This document shows, in pieces, positions 1-6,079 of a stretch of DNA of 7,060 nucleotides. The translations under genes were made by a program, and so were the position numbers. Each line of letters starts with the position of its first letter. Position 1 is the stretch's first letter. The notes below the pieces were generated by a model. It ran no database searches. It was given only the letters and a program-made list of their open reading frames with translations, and had not been told where the DNA came from. Origin of the DNA: Spongiibacteraceae bacterium (GTDB taxonomy: Bacteria; Pseudomonadota; Gammaproteobacteria; Pseudomonadales; PIVM01); assembly GCA_030618505.1 (NCBI GenBank), contig JAUXDF010000170.1, positions 1 to 7,060 of the forward strand, given 5' to 3'.

Positions 1-984
1 ATATGCACTATCAATAGCCATCCCCTCTCCTTTCTCTGCCAACAAAATCACGCTGGCTTGCGGTGTTTTCTTCAAGGCATCTTGCAAAGAGATATGTTTT
101 ATCGCCGATTCAGTACCCGTCGCCGATCCCCACAAGGGATAAAATTCTCCCCGGGAACCAACAGATATTTTCTGGTCTGCCATCGTTAAATATTGTGCTT
201 GCTGCCAAACAATTTCTATATCACTCAGGGTTCTCTCCTTAAGCAACCATTTTTTATAGATCAACAAGGGCAGGCTCGGAACGATCCCATTTTCCTCAAT
301 GAAAAATAGGGGGCTAGCCATGGGATTCTGTCGAGACAAAGAATGGCTTATCAATAATTTCGACAAAAAGTCCCCTGGCTCCTTTGGCAAGCGCTTAAAA
401 ATTGAAGAGTCCTCAGAAGAAACAAATGAAATATAGTCTCCCGGCAATAAAAGTTCGCTGGGAACTCTGGCCCCTTTGGAAAATAATCTATTGGAAACAA
501 TTCCTGGCGTTAATGTTCCTGCGTCCAGCCATGTATAAAAGTCATTGTTGTTTTTTATTAGCTGTTCAATTTCTTTATAAAGTGCAGGATCCTGACTAGC
601 GATATTTGTTTCAAGCGACATTAAGCGCCGTAAAGAGTCGGCACTCTTCAAACTGGAATTTGTTGGTAAATGCTCAACGAACAAACCAAGTATCGAGTCG
701 GAATGTAGTGAAAGCCTGCGCAGCAGTTCAATAGTATCGTATGCCGCACCGGGCTCCTTAACAATACGCTCCATCTCATCGAGCGGAAGATCAACAATGG
801 CAATATCCGCTTTAATATTTGCTTGGCCCGCCATCATGCCGGAGAGTTTTAAAAGCTGCTGATCGAACCCCGCAGACACAAACACAGGGCGTAGTGAAGG
901 CACAAATAGAACTGCAGCAGCAAGTACTACAACTACAGCTCTCAAACTCATAAGTCGGGACAGCAGAAACTTCAATACAAGCAT
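1..984 (-). CDS. Partial membrane-anchored protein with a divergent CHASE2-like sensor domain (3' end outside window)
   Basis: An open minus-strand frame runs without a stop to the left window edge; 328 residues are visible from ATG 984. Residues about 13-30 (MSLRAVVVVLAAAVLFVP) form one hydrophobic segment, likely a membrane anchor. The rest is soluble and resembles a CHASE2 extracytoplasmic sensor: LRPVFVSAGFDQQLLKL after the anchor, the strand ADIAIVDL at 60-66, NGIVPSLPLLIYKKWL at 232-247, and a final part at about 279-320 with GEFYPLWG, ISLQDALKK and ASVILLAEKGEG, like the end of CHASE2. The usual WPWPR-type motif is not visible, so the domain is divergent or the call is wrong. CHASE2 proteins normally continue with three membrane helices and a kinase, GGDEF, cyclase or histidine-kinase output domain, which would lie outside the window. 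ATG 984 has only a weak, close GAGAG. GTG 987 and ATG 951 are alternatives, and the frame is open back to a stop at 1117-1119. Gene: quite sure. Domain: about even odds. Confidence 0.7.
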   Translation of the reverse strand, partial: MLVLKFLLSRLMSLRAVVVVLAAAVLFVPSLRPVFVSAGFDQQLLKLSGMMAGQANIKADIAIVDLPLDEMERIVKEPGAAYDTIELLRRLSLHSDSILGLFVEHLPTNSSLKSADSLRRLMSLETNIASQDPALYKEIEQLIKNNNDFYTWLDAGTLTPGIVSNRLFSKGARVPSELLLPGDYISFVSSEDSSIFKRLPKEPGDFLSKLLISHSLSRQNPMASPLFFIEENGIVPSLPLLIYKKWLLKERTLSDIEIVWQQAQYLTMADQKISVGSRGEFYPLWGSATGTESAIKHISLQDALKKTPQASVILLAEKGEGMAIDSAY

Positions 985-1176
985 CACTCTCAACAAAATG
1001 GTGGTCTTAAAGGCAACTATTATTACTATAGACACAATTATTTTGATGTGAGATTCAGGGTAGACAGAAGGAGTATCGACTACACCACAAAACAGATGAA
1101 AAGCACTAAAGAGAGGTTAATATCAACGAATTACATAGGGGTACGGCCCCGCGAGACCGCGCTAGGACTTACTAAC
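985..1176. other. Intergenic gap between the DUF2802 gene and the CHASE2-like gene
   Basis: These 192 bases hold no convincing gene, and I see no clear intrinsic terminator or strong promoter. On the minus strand there are two short adjacent GC hairpins near 1138-1161 and an AT-rich stretch around 1020-1045 containing TATAGT (a possible -10), but no good -35 box at the right spacing. Whether the CHASE2-like gene belongs to the chemotaxis transcript therefore cannot be decided from the sequence. Confidence 0.6.
1138..1161 (-). other. Two adjacent small GC-rich hairpins after the DUF2802 stop
   Basis: On the minus strand, CGCG-GTCT-CGCG (1161-1150) is followed directly by GGGG-CCGTA-CCCC (1150-1138); the two share one base. 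They begin about 16 bases past the DUF2802 stop codon. There is no run of U after them, so they do not make a standard rho-independent terminator. They might pause transcription, protect a 3' end or mean nothing. Confidence 0.25.
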
Positions 1177-1569
1177 TTATTGCGGTGACAGCTGCTCGGG
1201 TTTATGAAGTAACTGCATCAACTGTAACTCCGCTTTGGACATGTTACATCGCTCAAGCAATTGATCAATCTCCATGCCCTCATCTAACATGCGCTGCGCT
1301 TTTGAGTAAGGAAGGGTATCAGCGTGATCAAGCACGAATTCATTTTGCTTGTCGGCGGTTACATTAAGGCGCTGCTCTACATTGCGCAAGCGCTGCCCCA
1401 CGCCAATGGCTCCGTGATTGACCTTCGCGATATCCTTATGCAACTGCTCTATTTTTGCATCGAGCGCCTGATAACGTTTTTCAAGTGCAGCCCGTGCCAA
1501 CCAAACATGACACAGCGTGGCGGCACTCAACACCAAAGCGATAAAACCTAAAACAGCGGCATATTCCAC
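1177..1569 (-). CDS. DUF2802 small membrane-anchored coiled-coil protein at the end of the chemotaxis block
   Basis: A 130-residue protein from GTG 1569. Residues about 4-24 (AAVLGFIALVLSAATLCHVW) form a single N-terminal membrane segment. A heptad-like helical region with many K/E/Q and L/V residues follows at about 27-75 and is probably a coiled coil. The C-terminal part, with YSKAQRMLDEG and the final helix SKAELQLMQLL, matches the DUF2802 family, found just after cheW in polar-flagellate chemotaxis clusters. Its function is unknown; from topology it is likely a cytoplasmic domain tethered to the inner membrane. An upstream ATG at 1611 would give 144 residues but has no ribosome binding site, and the extra residues (MVPESRWHRVGVAS) are polar and not family-like. 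GTG 1569 has AGGAG eight bases upstream, so it is preferred. The gene follows cheW closely and is probably cotranscribed with it. Confidence 0.85.
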   Translation of the reverse strand: MEYAAVLGFIALVLSAATLCHVWLARAALEKRYQALDAKIEQLHKDIAKVNHGAIGVGQRLRNVEQRLNVTADKQNEFVLDHADTLPYSKAQRMLDEGMEIDQLLERCNMSKAELQLMQLLHKPEQLSPQ

Positions 1570-1577
1570 GCTAGCTA

Positions 1578-1582
1578 CTCCT
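1578..1582 (-). promoter_or_regulatory. Ribosome binding site deciding the GTG 1569 start of the DUF2802 gene
   Basis: AGGAG reads on the minus strand at 1582-1578, eight bases before GTG 1569-1567. The alternative ATG at 1611 is preceded only by AT-rich sequence from a short duplication. The site therefore supports the shorter protein, which begins just before the membrane segment. Confidence 0.65.
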
Positions 1583-1609
1583 ACTCGGTGCCATCTACTT
1601 TCGGGCACC

Positions 1610-1635
1610 ATTAAAAACTACTATTAAAAACTACT
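1610..1635. repeat. Perfect 13-bp tandem duplication at the cheW/DUF2802 junction
   Basis: ATTAAAAACTACT occurs twice in a row on the plus strand, at 1610-1622 and 1623-1635. The second copy covers two bases of the cheW stop codon (TAG, 1636-1634), and the first touches the ATG at 1611. It lengthens the spacer between cheW and the DUF2802 gene by 13 bases without altering either reading frame, if GTG 1569 is the true start. Confidence 0.9.
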
Positions 1636-2113
1636 AAAAATCGTCCATCTCTGCCCACTCCTGACCGGTGAGCAATTTATCAAGATCGACAAGAATCAGC
1701 AGCTGATCATTTTTGTTGCAAACACCCTGAATAAATTTGGCGCTCTCTTCGTTGCCCACATTAGGGGCTGTTTCTATCTCGGATTGACGTAGATAGACTA
1801 CCTCGGCCACCGCATCAACCAAAATGCCGACAACATGCTTATCTGCCTCAATAATTACGATCCGGGTATTATCGGTTATCTCATCAGGCTGTAGCCCAAA
1901 ACGATTGCGAGTATCAATAACGGTAACGACATTACCCCGCAAATTAATGATGCCGAGAACATAAGCCGGCGCTCCCGGCACCGGTGCGATCTCGGTATAA
2001 CGCAAGACCTCTTGCACCTGCATTACGTTGATGCCGTAGGTTTCATTTTCCAGGCGGAAAGTAACCCACTGAAGCATTGTATCATCAGCATTACTAGCTG
2101 CATTGGTCGCCAT
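1634..2113 (-). CDS. cheW: CheW chemotaxis coupling protein
   Basis: A 159-residue single-domain CheW, close to the usual 150-170. It is a cytoplasmic adaptor linking the signalling tips of methyl-accepting chemotaxis proteins to the kinase CheA in receptor arrays. The CheW fold spans residues about 14-148. It includes the strand LQWVTFRLENETYGI, the VQEVLRYTEIAPVPG segment at 33-47, the hallmark GIINLRG at 54-60 with its receptor-contacting arginine (R59), VVTVIDTRNRFGL at 62-74, and VVGILVDAVAEV at 94-105. The start is ATG 2113, with GAGG at 2125-2122 eight bases upstream. It is separated from the parP-like gene by 139 bases containing a sigma-54-like promoter, so it may be expressed partly independently of the upstream genes. 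The DUF2802 gene follows. Confidence 0.97.
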   Translation of the reverse strand: MATNAASNADDTMLQWVTFRLENETYGINVMQVQEVLRYTEIAPVPGAPAYVLGIINLRGNVVTVIDTRNRFGLQPDEITDNTRIVIIEADKHVVGILVDAVAEVVYLRQSEIETAPNVGNEESAKFIQGVCNKNDQLLILVDLDKLLTGQEWAEMDDF

Positions 2114-2211
2114 AAGTTTAACCTCGGATAATACTCTGGCACTGATTCAACTTTACACAAAGAACCATTGCGTCAATAAAATGAATATTCGTATCATTTA
2201 CTATAGATCAG

Positions 2212-2228
2212 AGCACTATCTGTGCCAG
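2212..2228 (-). promoter_or_regulatory. Candidate sigma-54 (RpoN) promoter upstream of cheW
   Basis: The minus strand reads CTGGCACAGATAGTGCT. Against the sigma-54 consensus YTGGCACG-N4-TTGCW it has the GG and GC dinucleotides at exactly the right spacing, with two mismatches (A for G after CAC, G for the first T of TTGC). GC at 2214-2213 would be -13/-12, placing the start of transcription near 2201 and giving cheW a leader of about 88 bases. RpoN with FleQ/FlrA/FlrC-type activators drives flagellar genes in polar flagellates, so the context fits. No activator binding site was identified. Confidence 0.6.
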
Positions 2229-2252
2229 TTTTTTTAACTATAAATGCATAAA

Positions 2253-3371
2253 TCAGTGAGATAAATGTCGATCTGACTGACCCAGCATTTGCGCCATGGC
2301 CTGCACATCAAACAATGCGCACATATACTCTACAACCGTACCCGCCAACCAGGGTCGCTTACTTCGCGATGTTCGCCAACGCACGGCTTCAGGCTCCAGA
2401 GTAATCGCCTTATCTACACAATCAACAGCCAAACCCCAATCATAGCCATTAATTGAAATAACATAGCCTATATTATCCAAAAATTCATCATCATAACGCT
2501 CAGGCATAACAATCTTTGCAGTATTAACCGTACGAATATTGCCCGCATTCGTTGACATCAAACCAATAAACCAATCGGCTTGTCCAAATATCGCGGTCAA
2601 CTCATCGGTAATAGGGTAGATACTGCCCAACTCTACCAGAGGCACAGCCATAGTAAGACCGGCCACTTTAAACAGCAGACATTCAAAGGCATCCTGAGCC
2701 CACTGTGGTCGACCATTTTCACACCACACTTGATATTGCGCTGGTTCTATACTGCCTGAAGCAGGCGCACCCTCTTGAACAGGTAGAGAAATTATAGAAG
2801 CAGGTTTATCCGGGTGATTAATGACAGGTAATGGCTCCTCAATCGCTGCCTTTGCTCCTACTGCAGGTTTTACCTTTTCGCCGGCTTGCACCTTTGTTTT
2901 TTGTGTTTGTTCTGCCTCGGCGGTCTGACGCATTCCTTGCGTTAAATTTTTGACGCGCTCCCTTACCAGCTTGCGCTCCAAACTTTCAGCATTCCTGAGG
3001 CGGCTTTGCACTTTTTCTTTATGCAAAGGTAGATTCTTTTTTACCGTATGCTTGTGCAGCTGATTTTGCGTCTGAGGTACTGACGGGGGAATATTTAATG
3101 AATTTGACTGTAATGAAGATATGCTTGCAGGCTTGAGCGGCGAGGAAGGCGTCAATACTGATTTTTGCTTGTTTTTTGCGGTTTTAAATTTTTCCGGGGT
3201 TACACTCGCAGGATTAACTTCCGCAGATTTAACATTTTCCGTGACCGTTTTTACTTTTTCAACTTTAATTTTGGGCGCCAGGTCATCAAAAAACATAAAA
3301 TCGACATAGTCCTGCAAATCCTTTTGCGGATTAATATCTTGCTTATCATCGTCACCACGGCCTTTCTTCAT
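2253..3371 (-). CDS. parP: ParP-like CheW-domain protein (polar chemoreceptor array protein)
   Basis: A 372-residue cytoplasmic protein in two parts. Residues about 1-212 are low complexity, rich in K, P, S, Q and A, with a short conserved-looking acidic/aromatic motif near the start (DLQDYVDFMFFDDL, 18-31) and a charged helical stretch at about 115-165. Residues about 228-362 form a CheW-like domain (ECLLFKVAGLTMAVPLVEL, WFIGLMS, GYVISINGYDWGLAVD, RPWLAG). The NLRG motif of true CheW is not kept; the equivalent region reads TNAGNIR, so it probably does not bind receptors in quite the same way. In Vibrio, ParP couples the ATPase ParC to receptors and CheA and keeps arrays at the pole; that role is assigned here from architecture and context. 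ATG 3371 overlaps the parA-like stop by one base (TAATG), implying translational coupling. Some databases call it CheW2. Confidence 0.88.
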   Translation of the reverse strand: MKKGRGDDDKQDINPQKDLQDYVDFMFFDDLAPKIKVEKVKTVTENVKSAEVNPASVTPEKFKTAKNKQKSVLTPSSPLKPASISSLQSNSLNIPPSVPQTQNQLHKHTVKKNLPLHKEKVQSRLRNAESLERKLVRERVKNLTQGMRQTAEAEQTQKTKVQAGEKVKPAVGAKAAIEEPLPVINHPDKPASIISLPVQEGAPASGSIEPAQYQVWCENGRPQWAQDAFECLLFKVAGLTMAVPLVELGSIYPITDELTAIFGQADWFIGLMSTNAGNIRTVNTAKIVMPERYDDEFLDNIGYVISINGYDWGLAVDCVDKAITLEPEAVRWRTSRSKRPWLAGTVVEYMCALFDVQAMAQMLGQSDRHLSH

Positions 3372-4171
3372 TACTCAAGCGCCTTTTCGCACTCTTTTTG
3401 TTCTTGCTCAGCAACTAGTAATTTTAACAACGCAGCGTAAGCATGTACGCCTCGACCTTCAGGGTCGTATTTTGATGCTGGCAAGCCCGCCTTGCTCGCA
3501 TCTCGAAAGCGTGTATCCACCGGCACCATGGAAGGCCATATATGATCGCTAAAATTATTTCTCATCGCTCTCAGGCTCGATACTGAGGCTTGGGTACGCC
3601 GATCGTACATGGTAGGGATAATGGTGTAGGGCAGCTCGCTTTTTCGTGAACGATTCACCATGGCAATGGTACGCAGCATTCTCTCGAGGCCCTTGATGGC
3701 AAGATGTTCAGTCTGAACCGGTACCAGTAATTGCTCACAGGCAGCCAGGGCGTTAATCATTAATATGCCCAGTACTGGCGGTGTATCAATTAAAGCGAAA
3801 TCATAATCATCCCAAAGCTGCGCCAAGCCTCTCGACACCTTTAAACCGAGACCTTCCTGACCATGGAGTTGCCGCTCAATGGTGGCCAGTGCAGTGGTAG
3901 CGGGTATAAGCTTGAGGTTATCTACAGAGGTATCGTGAACCAGGGAGCGAACCTCATTGGGGTCTAATTCACCGGTCATTAAAAACAGGTTGTAACTACT
4001 TTTGGTAAGGTTATCAAGATCGTAGCGAAAATAGCTGGTTAAAGAGCCATGGGGATCCAGGTCGATTAACAGTACTTTATAGCCCTGCTCCGCTAACAGT
4101 CCTCCGACACTCACGGTGGTAGTGGTTTTCCCAACACCGCCTTTTTGATTTGCAATTGACCAAACTCTCAC
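3371..4171 (-). CDS. parC: ParA/MinD-family ATPase for chemotaxis array placement (ParC-like)
   Basis: A 266-residue P-loop ATPase. It shows the deviant Walker A KGGVGKTT at residues 10-17, with signature lysine K10 and catalytic lysine K15, then LLIDLDPHGS at 34-43 (switch I/A' region) and the Walker B-type ALIDTPP at 126-132. In Vibrio and Shewanella the ParA homologue at this position (ParC) recruits chemoreceptor arrays and CheA to the old pole with its partner ParP. Its place between motD and the ParP-like gene makes that role far likelier than chromosome partitioning: no ParB gene or parS-like context is visible. Older annotation often calls it Soj or ParA. The start is GTG 4171 with GAGG at 4182-4179, seven bases upstream. 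The stop overlaps the next start. The 173-base leader contains sigma-54- and sigma-28-like promoter elements. Confidence 0.93.
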   Translation of the reverse strand: MRVWSIANQKGGVGKTTTTVSVGGLLAEQGYKVLLIDLDPHGSLTSYFRYDLDNLTKSSYNLFLMTGELDPNEVRSLVHDTSVDNLKLIPATTALATIERQLHGQEGLGLKVSRGLAQLWDDYDFALIDTPPVLGILMINALAACEQLLVPVQTEHLAIKGLERMLRTIAMVNRSRKSELPYTIIPTMYDRRTQASVSSLRAMRNNFSDHIWPSMVPVDTRFRDASKAGLPASKYDPEGRGVHAYAALLKLLVAEQEQKECEKALE

Positions 4172-4226
4172 AGAAAGTCCTCGCTAACACTGATTATTTT
4201 TCTCCCGAAAACTGTAGTTTCCAGGA

Positions 4227-4234
4227 TTATCGGC
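4227..4234 (-). promoter_or_regulatory. Possible sigma-28 (FliA) -10 element upstream of the parA-like gene
   Basis: The minus strand has GCCGATAA, an exact match to the FliA -10 octamer, 55 bases before the GTG start. At the standard 11-base spacing the -35 region reads AACTCTCT, a poor match to TAAAGTTT. It is suggestive because FliA commonly drives late chemotaxis genes, but the missing -35 keeps this weak. Confidence 0.3.
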
Positions 4235-4291
4235 ATTACACTAACAGAGAGTTGACAGCATCCCGTCTCTAAAAACACCTCCATTGTTATT

Positions 4292-4308
4292 AGCAATTTT
4301 TTTGCCAA
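4292..4308 (-). promoter_or_regulatory. Candidate sigma-54 (RpoN) promoter upstream of the parA-like gene
   Basis: The minus strand reads TTGGCAAAAAAATTGCT. GG (4306-4305) and GC (4294-4293) are spaced exactly as in YTGGCACG-N4-TTGCW, the TTGCT half is perfect, and only the CG after TGGCA is replaced by AA. Transcription would start near 4281, giving a leader of about 110 bases before GTG 4171. The site lies 36 bases past the motD stop, so it would separate transcription of parC-parP from the cheB-motCD part. Confidence 0.65.
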
Positions 4309-4344
4309 ACGGTCAAAAACTCTGAAAATAATGCACTTTTATTT

Positions 4345-5316
4345 TTATTCCTCTGCATTATCAACCTTTCTGTCACCACTGGTAAAGAGCAAACCGCCGC
4401 TTTTTAGCTTAACTGTCTTAACTCCTTGAATTTGCGCGTTAGATTGATCGTCAGTAATCGGCTTGGCTGGCTGCTCATTGCTTGCCGCTACAGGCTCATC
4501 AGCGGCAATTTCCTGCCCCTTAGGCTCAGAAGGAGACTCAAGCAATTGTGGCCGCAGCTCATTACTTTTTGAAATCATTAAGACAACACGACGATTAGTT
4601 GCACGCCCTTGAGGTGTATCATTTTCGGTTTTAGGCTGAAACTCACCATAACCTACTACCGCTAACTTGGCCGGATCAAGGCCACTTTCCACAAATAGTT
4701 CAACAACGGCGGCGGATCGGGCTGCAGATAGCTCCCAGTTAGAGGGAAATTGAGGGGTACTAATGGGAATATTATCGGTAAAGCCTTCAACCCGAACCGG
4801 CCGGTCATGGTCATAGAGTATTTGCGCAATCTCATTCAAAATGATTTCCGCATCCTGCCCGAGGCTTGCTTCTGCTGCGGAAAACAACAAGCCAGCGCTC
4901 AATTCAAGCTCCAACCACTCTTCATTACCTTTAATACTAACCAGATTTTTATCAATTAAATCGTTAAACAATAGATCAAGCTCATCACTCAGCGCTCGAA
5001 ACTCCTCTGAAGATTTACCTTTTTCCGTGCCAAGCCCCTCCCCTAACTGATCATCCAGATTAGTCAGCTCCATTTCGATCACATTAAGAGGATTACTTTT
5101 TGCCACTTGCCCCACTTGCATGGGGTCGATAGAGAGTTCAGGCTGGTTAAATGCTGCCGTCATGGTATTGGAAAGCACGCGGTATTTACTTTCGTTAACC
5201 TGGGAGATTGAGTACATAACAACGAAAAATGCCAACAACAAGGTTAGAAAATCAGCATAGGATACCATCCAGCGTTCATGCTTAGTATTTTCGTCAACTA
5301 TCGCCCGCCGAGCCAC
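4345..5316 (-). CDS. motD: MotD, MotB-type flagellar stator subunit with OmpA-like peptidoglycan-binding domain
   Basis: A 323-residue stator B subunit. A short cytoplasmic N-terminus (HERWMVSYADF, 13-23) leads into one membrane helix at about 20-40; D22 in SYADFLTLL is the essential ion-binding aspartate. A linker or plug region and a helical region follow, then an OmpA-like domain at about 135-248. There TDN (D181), NWELSAAR (R200) and GRATNRRVVL are the expected peptidoglycan-contacting elements. With MotC it forms the ion channel that generates torque and anchors to the cell wall. About 75 residues after the OmpA domain (250-323) are low complexity, rich in P, E, S, Q and A; Pseudomonas MotD also carries a C-terminal extension. 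The start is GTG 5316, with GAAGG ending seven bases upstream. The coupling ion (H+ or Na+) cannot be settled from this sequence alone. Confidence 0.96.
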   Translation of the reverse strand: MARRAIVDENTKHERWMVSYADFLTLLLAFFVVMYSISQVNESKYRVLSNTMTAAFNQPELSIDPMQVGQVAKSNPLNVIEMELTNLDDQLGEGLGTEKGKSSEEFRALSDELDLLFNDLIDKNLVSIKGNEEWLELELSAGLLFSAAEASLGQDAEIILNEIAQILYDHDRPVRVEGFTDNIPISTPQFPSNWELSAARSAAVVELFVESGLDPAKLAVVGYGEFQPKTENDTPQGRATNRRVVLMISKSNELRPQLLESPSEPKGQEIAADEPVAASNEQPAKPITDDQSNAQIQGVKTVKLKSGGLLFTSGDRKVDNAEE

Positions 5317-5332
5317 GACAACACCTTCTTAT

Positions 5333-6073
5333 CTAATTAAGGTAACCATTTAGTTTTAGCTCTATCGCACGCGGATTTTCGCCATCAGCAATGGAGATAA
5401 CCCCTTCAATAAGCAAGTCACGGTATTTTCCTTCCTGGCGCACGCAACTTTTTAACTTACTTGCGATGGGTATGAACAGTAAATTGGCCAAACCGACACC
5501 ATAGATTGTGGCAACAAAAGCAACGGCAATACCGGGGCCTAAACGGCTAGGGTCAGCCAGATTCCCCATCACCTGTATTAAACCCATCACCGCACCGATA
5601 ATCCCAATGGTAGGGGCGTATCCACCCATAGCATCATAAAAATTGGCGGCATCAATATCGCGCTGTTCCAGAATGTTCGCTTCAACTTCCATCACATTAC
5701 GAATCATTTCAGGCTCATTGCCATCAACCAGCAACTGTAAACCTTTGCGCGCAAACAGATCCGATTCAGTTTCGGCAACAGCCTCTAGCCCAAGCAAACC
5801 CTCTTTACGAGCGGTTTGTGCCCATTTGACGGTTTTATTGATGCCTTTTTTGAAGGCAATCTGGGGAGGGAAAATAATCCAGACAAGCATATCACCCGCA
5901 CGCTTGAGACATTCCCAGGGGGTTTGCAACATCGCAGCACCGAGGGTTCCGCCAAAAACAATGACACCCGCCGGGATATTGACGAGTGCAGCCATATGGC
6001 CGCCCTCAAGGTAATTTCCGCCAATAATTGCCCCAAACCCGACGATAACGCCGAATAAACTTAGAAAGTCCAT
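5333..6073 (-). CDS. motC: MotC, MotA-type flagellar stator subunit
   Basis: A 246-residue inner-membrane protein, typical for the short MotA/PomA-like MotC type. There are four hydrophobic segments: about 3-19, 29-50, 150-171 and 181-204. Between segments 2 and 3 is the cytoplasmic loop that contacts the rotor, with R89 and E97 in ARKEGLLGLE matching the torque-generating R90/E98 pair of E. coli MotA. GGYAPTIGIIGAVMGLIQ at 150-167 carries the conserved proline at the start of segment 3 (P154), and GIAVAFVATIYGVGLAN at 181-197 is the pore-lining segment 4. It partners MotD, whose gene starts 16 bases downstream. In Pseudomonas, MotCD is the second stator, important for swarming. The start ATG 6073 lies six bases after the cheB stop and lacks a good ribosome binding site, suggesting translational coupling to cheB. 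Confidence 0.96.
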   Translation of the reverse strand: MDFLSLFGVIVGFGAIIGGNYLEGGHMAALVNIPAGVIVFGGTLGAAMLQTPWECLKRAGDMLVWIIFPPQIAFKKGINKTVKWAQTARKEGLLGLEAVAETESDLFARKGLQLLVDGNEPEMIRNVMEVEANILEQRDIDAANFYDAMGGYAPTIGIIGAVMGLIQVMGNLADPSRLGPGIAVAFVATIYGVGLANLLFIPIASKLKSCVRQEGKYRDLLIEGVISIADGENPRAIELKLNGYLN

Positions 6074-6079
6074 AGAGTT

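Noticed and set aside
402..599. Plus-strand 65-residue open frame
   Set aside because: It lies antisense inside the long minus-strand CHASE2-like frame, has no ribosome binding site and a composition unlike a real protein.
2129..2155. Sigma-28-like site upstream of cheW: TAAAGTTG on the minus strand
   Set aside because: The -35 half matches well, but the -10 octamer at the standard 11-base spacing reads GAGTATTA, only four of eight matching GCCGATAA.
2136..2228. Inverted repeat CTGGCAC (2136-2142) and GTGCCAG (2222-2228) flanking the cheW leader
   Set aside because: The arms are only seven bases and about 80 bases apart. One arm is explained by the sigma-54-like element, and the other lacks the GC half of such a promoter.
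2213..2235. Plus-strand terminator-like hairpin GCAC-TATCT-GTGC followed by a T run
   Set aside because: It has a four-base stem only, and no gene on the plus strand would need it. On the minus strand it lacks a U run, so it does not end the parP transcript.
3121..3440. Plus-strand open frames opposite the ParP N-terminus
   Set aside because: They are shadows of the low-complexity, lysine-rich minus-strand coding region and resemble no known protein.
3371..4171. Chromosome or plasmid partitioning ParA
   Set aside because: There is no ParB gene, no parS-like repeats, and the neighbours are stator and chemotaxis genes in the standard ParC position.
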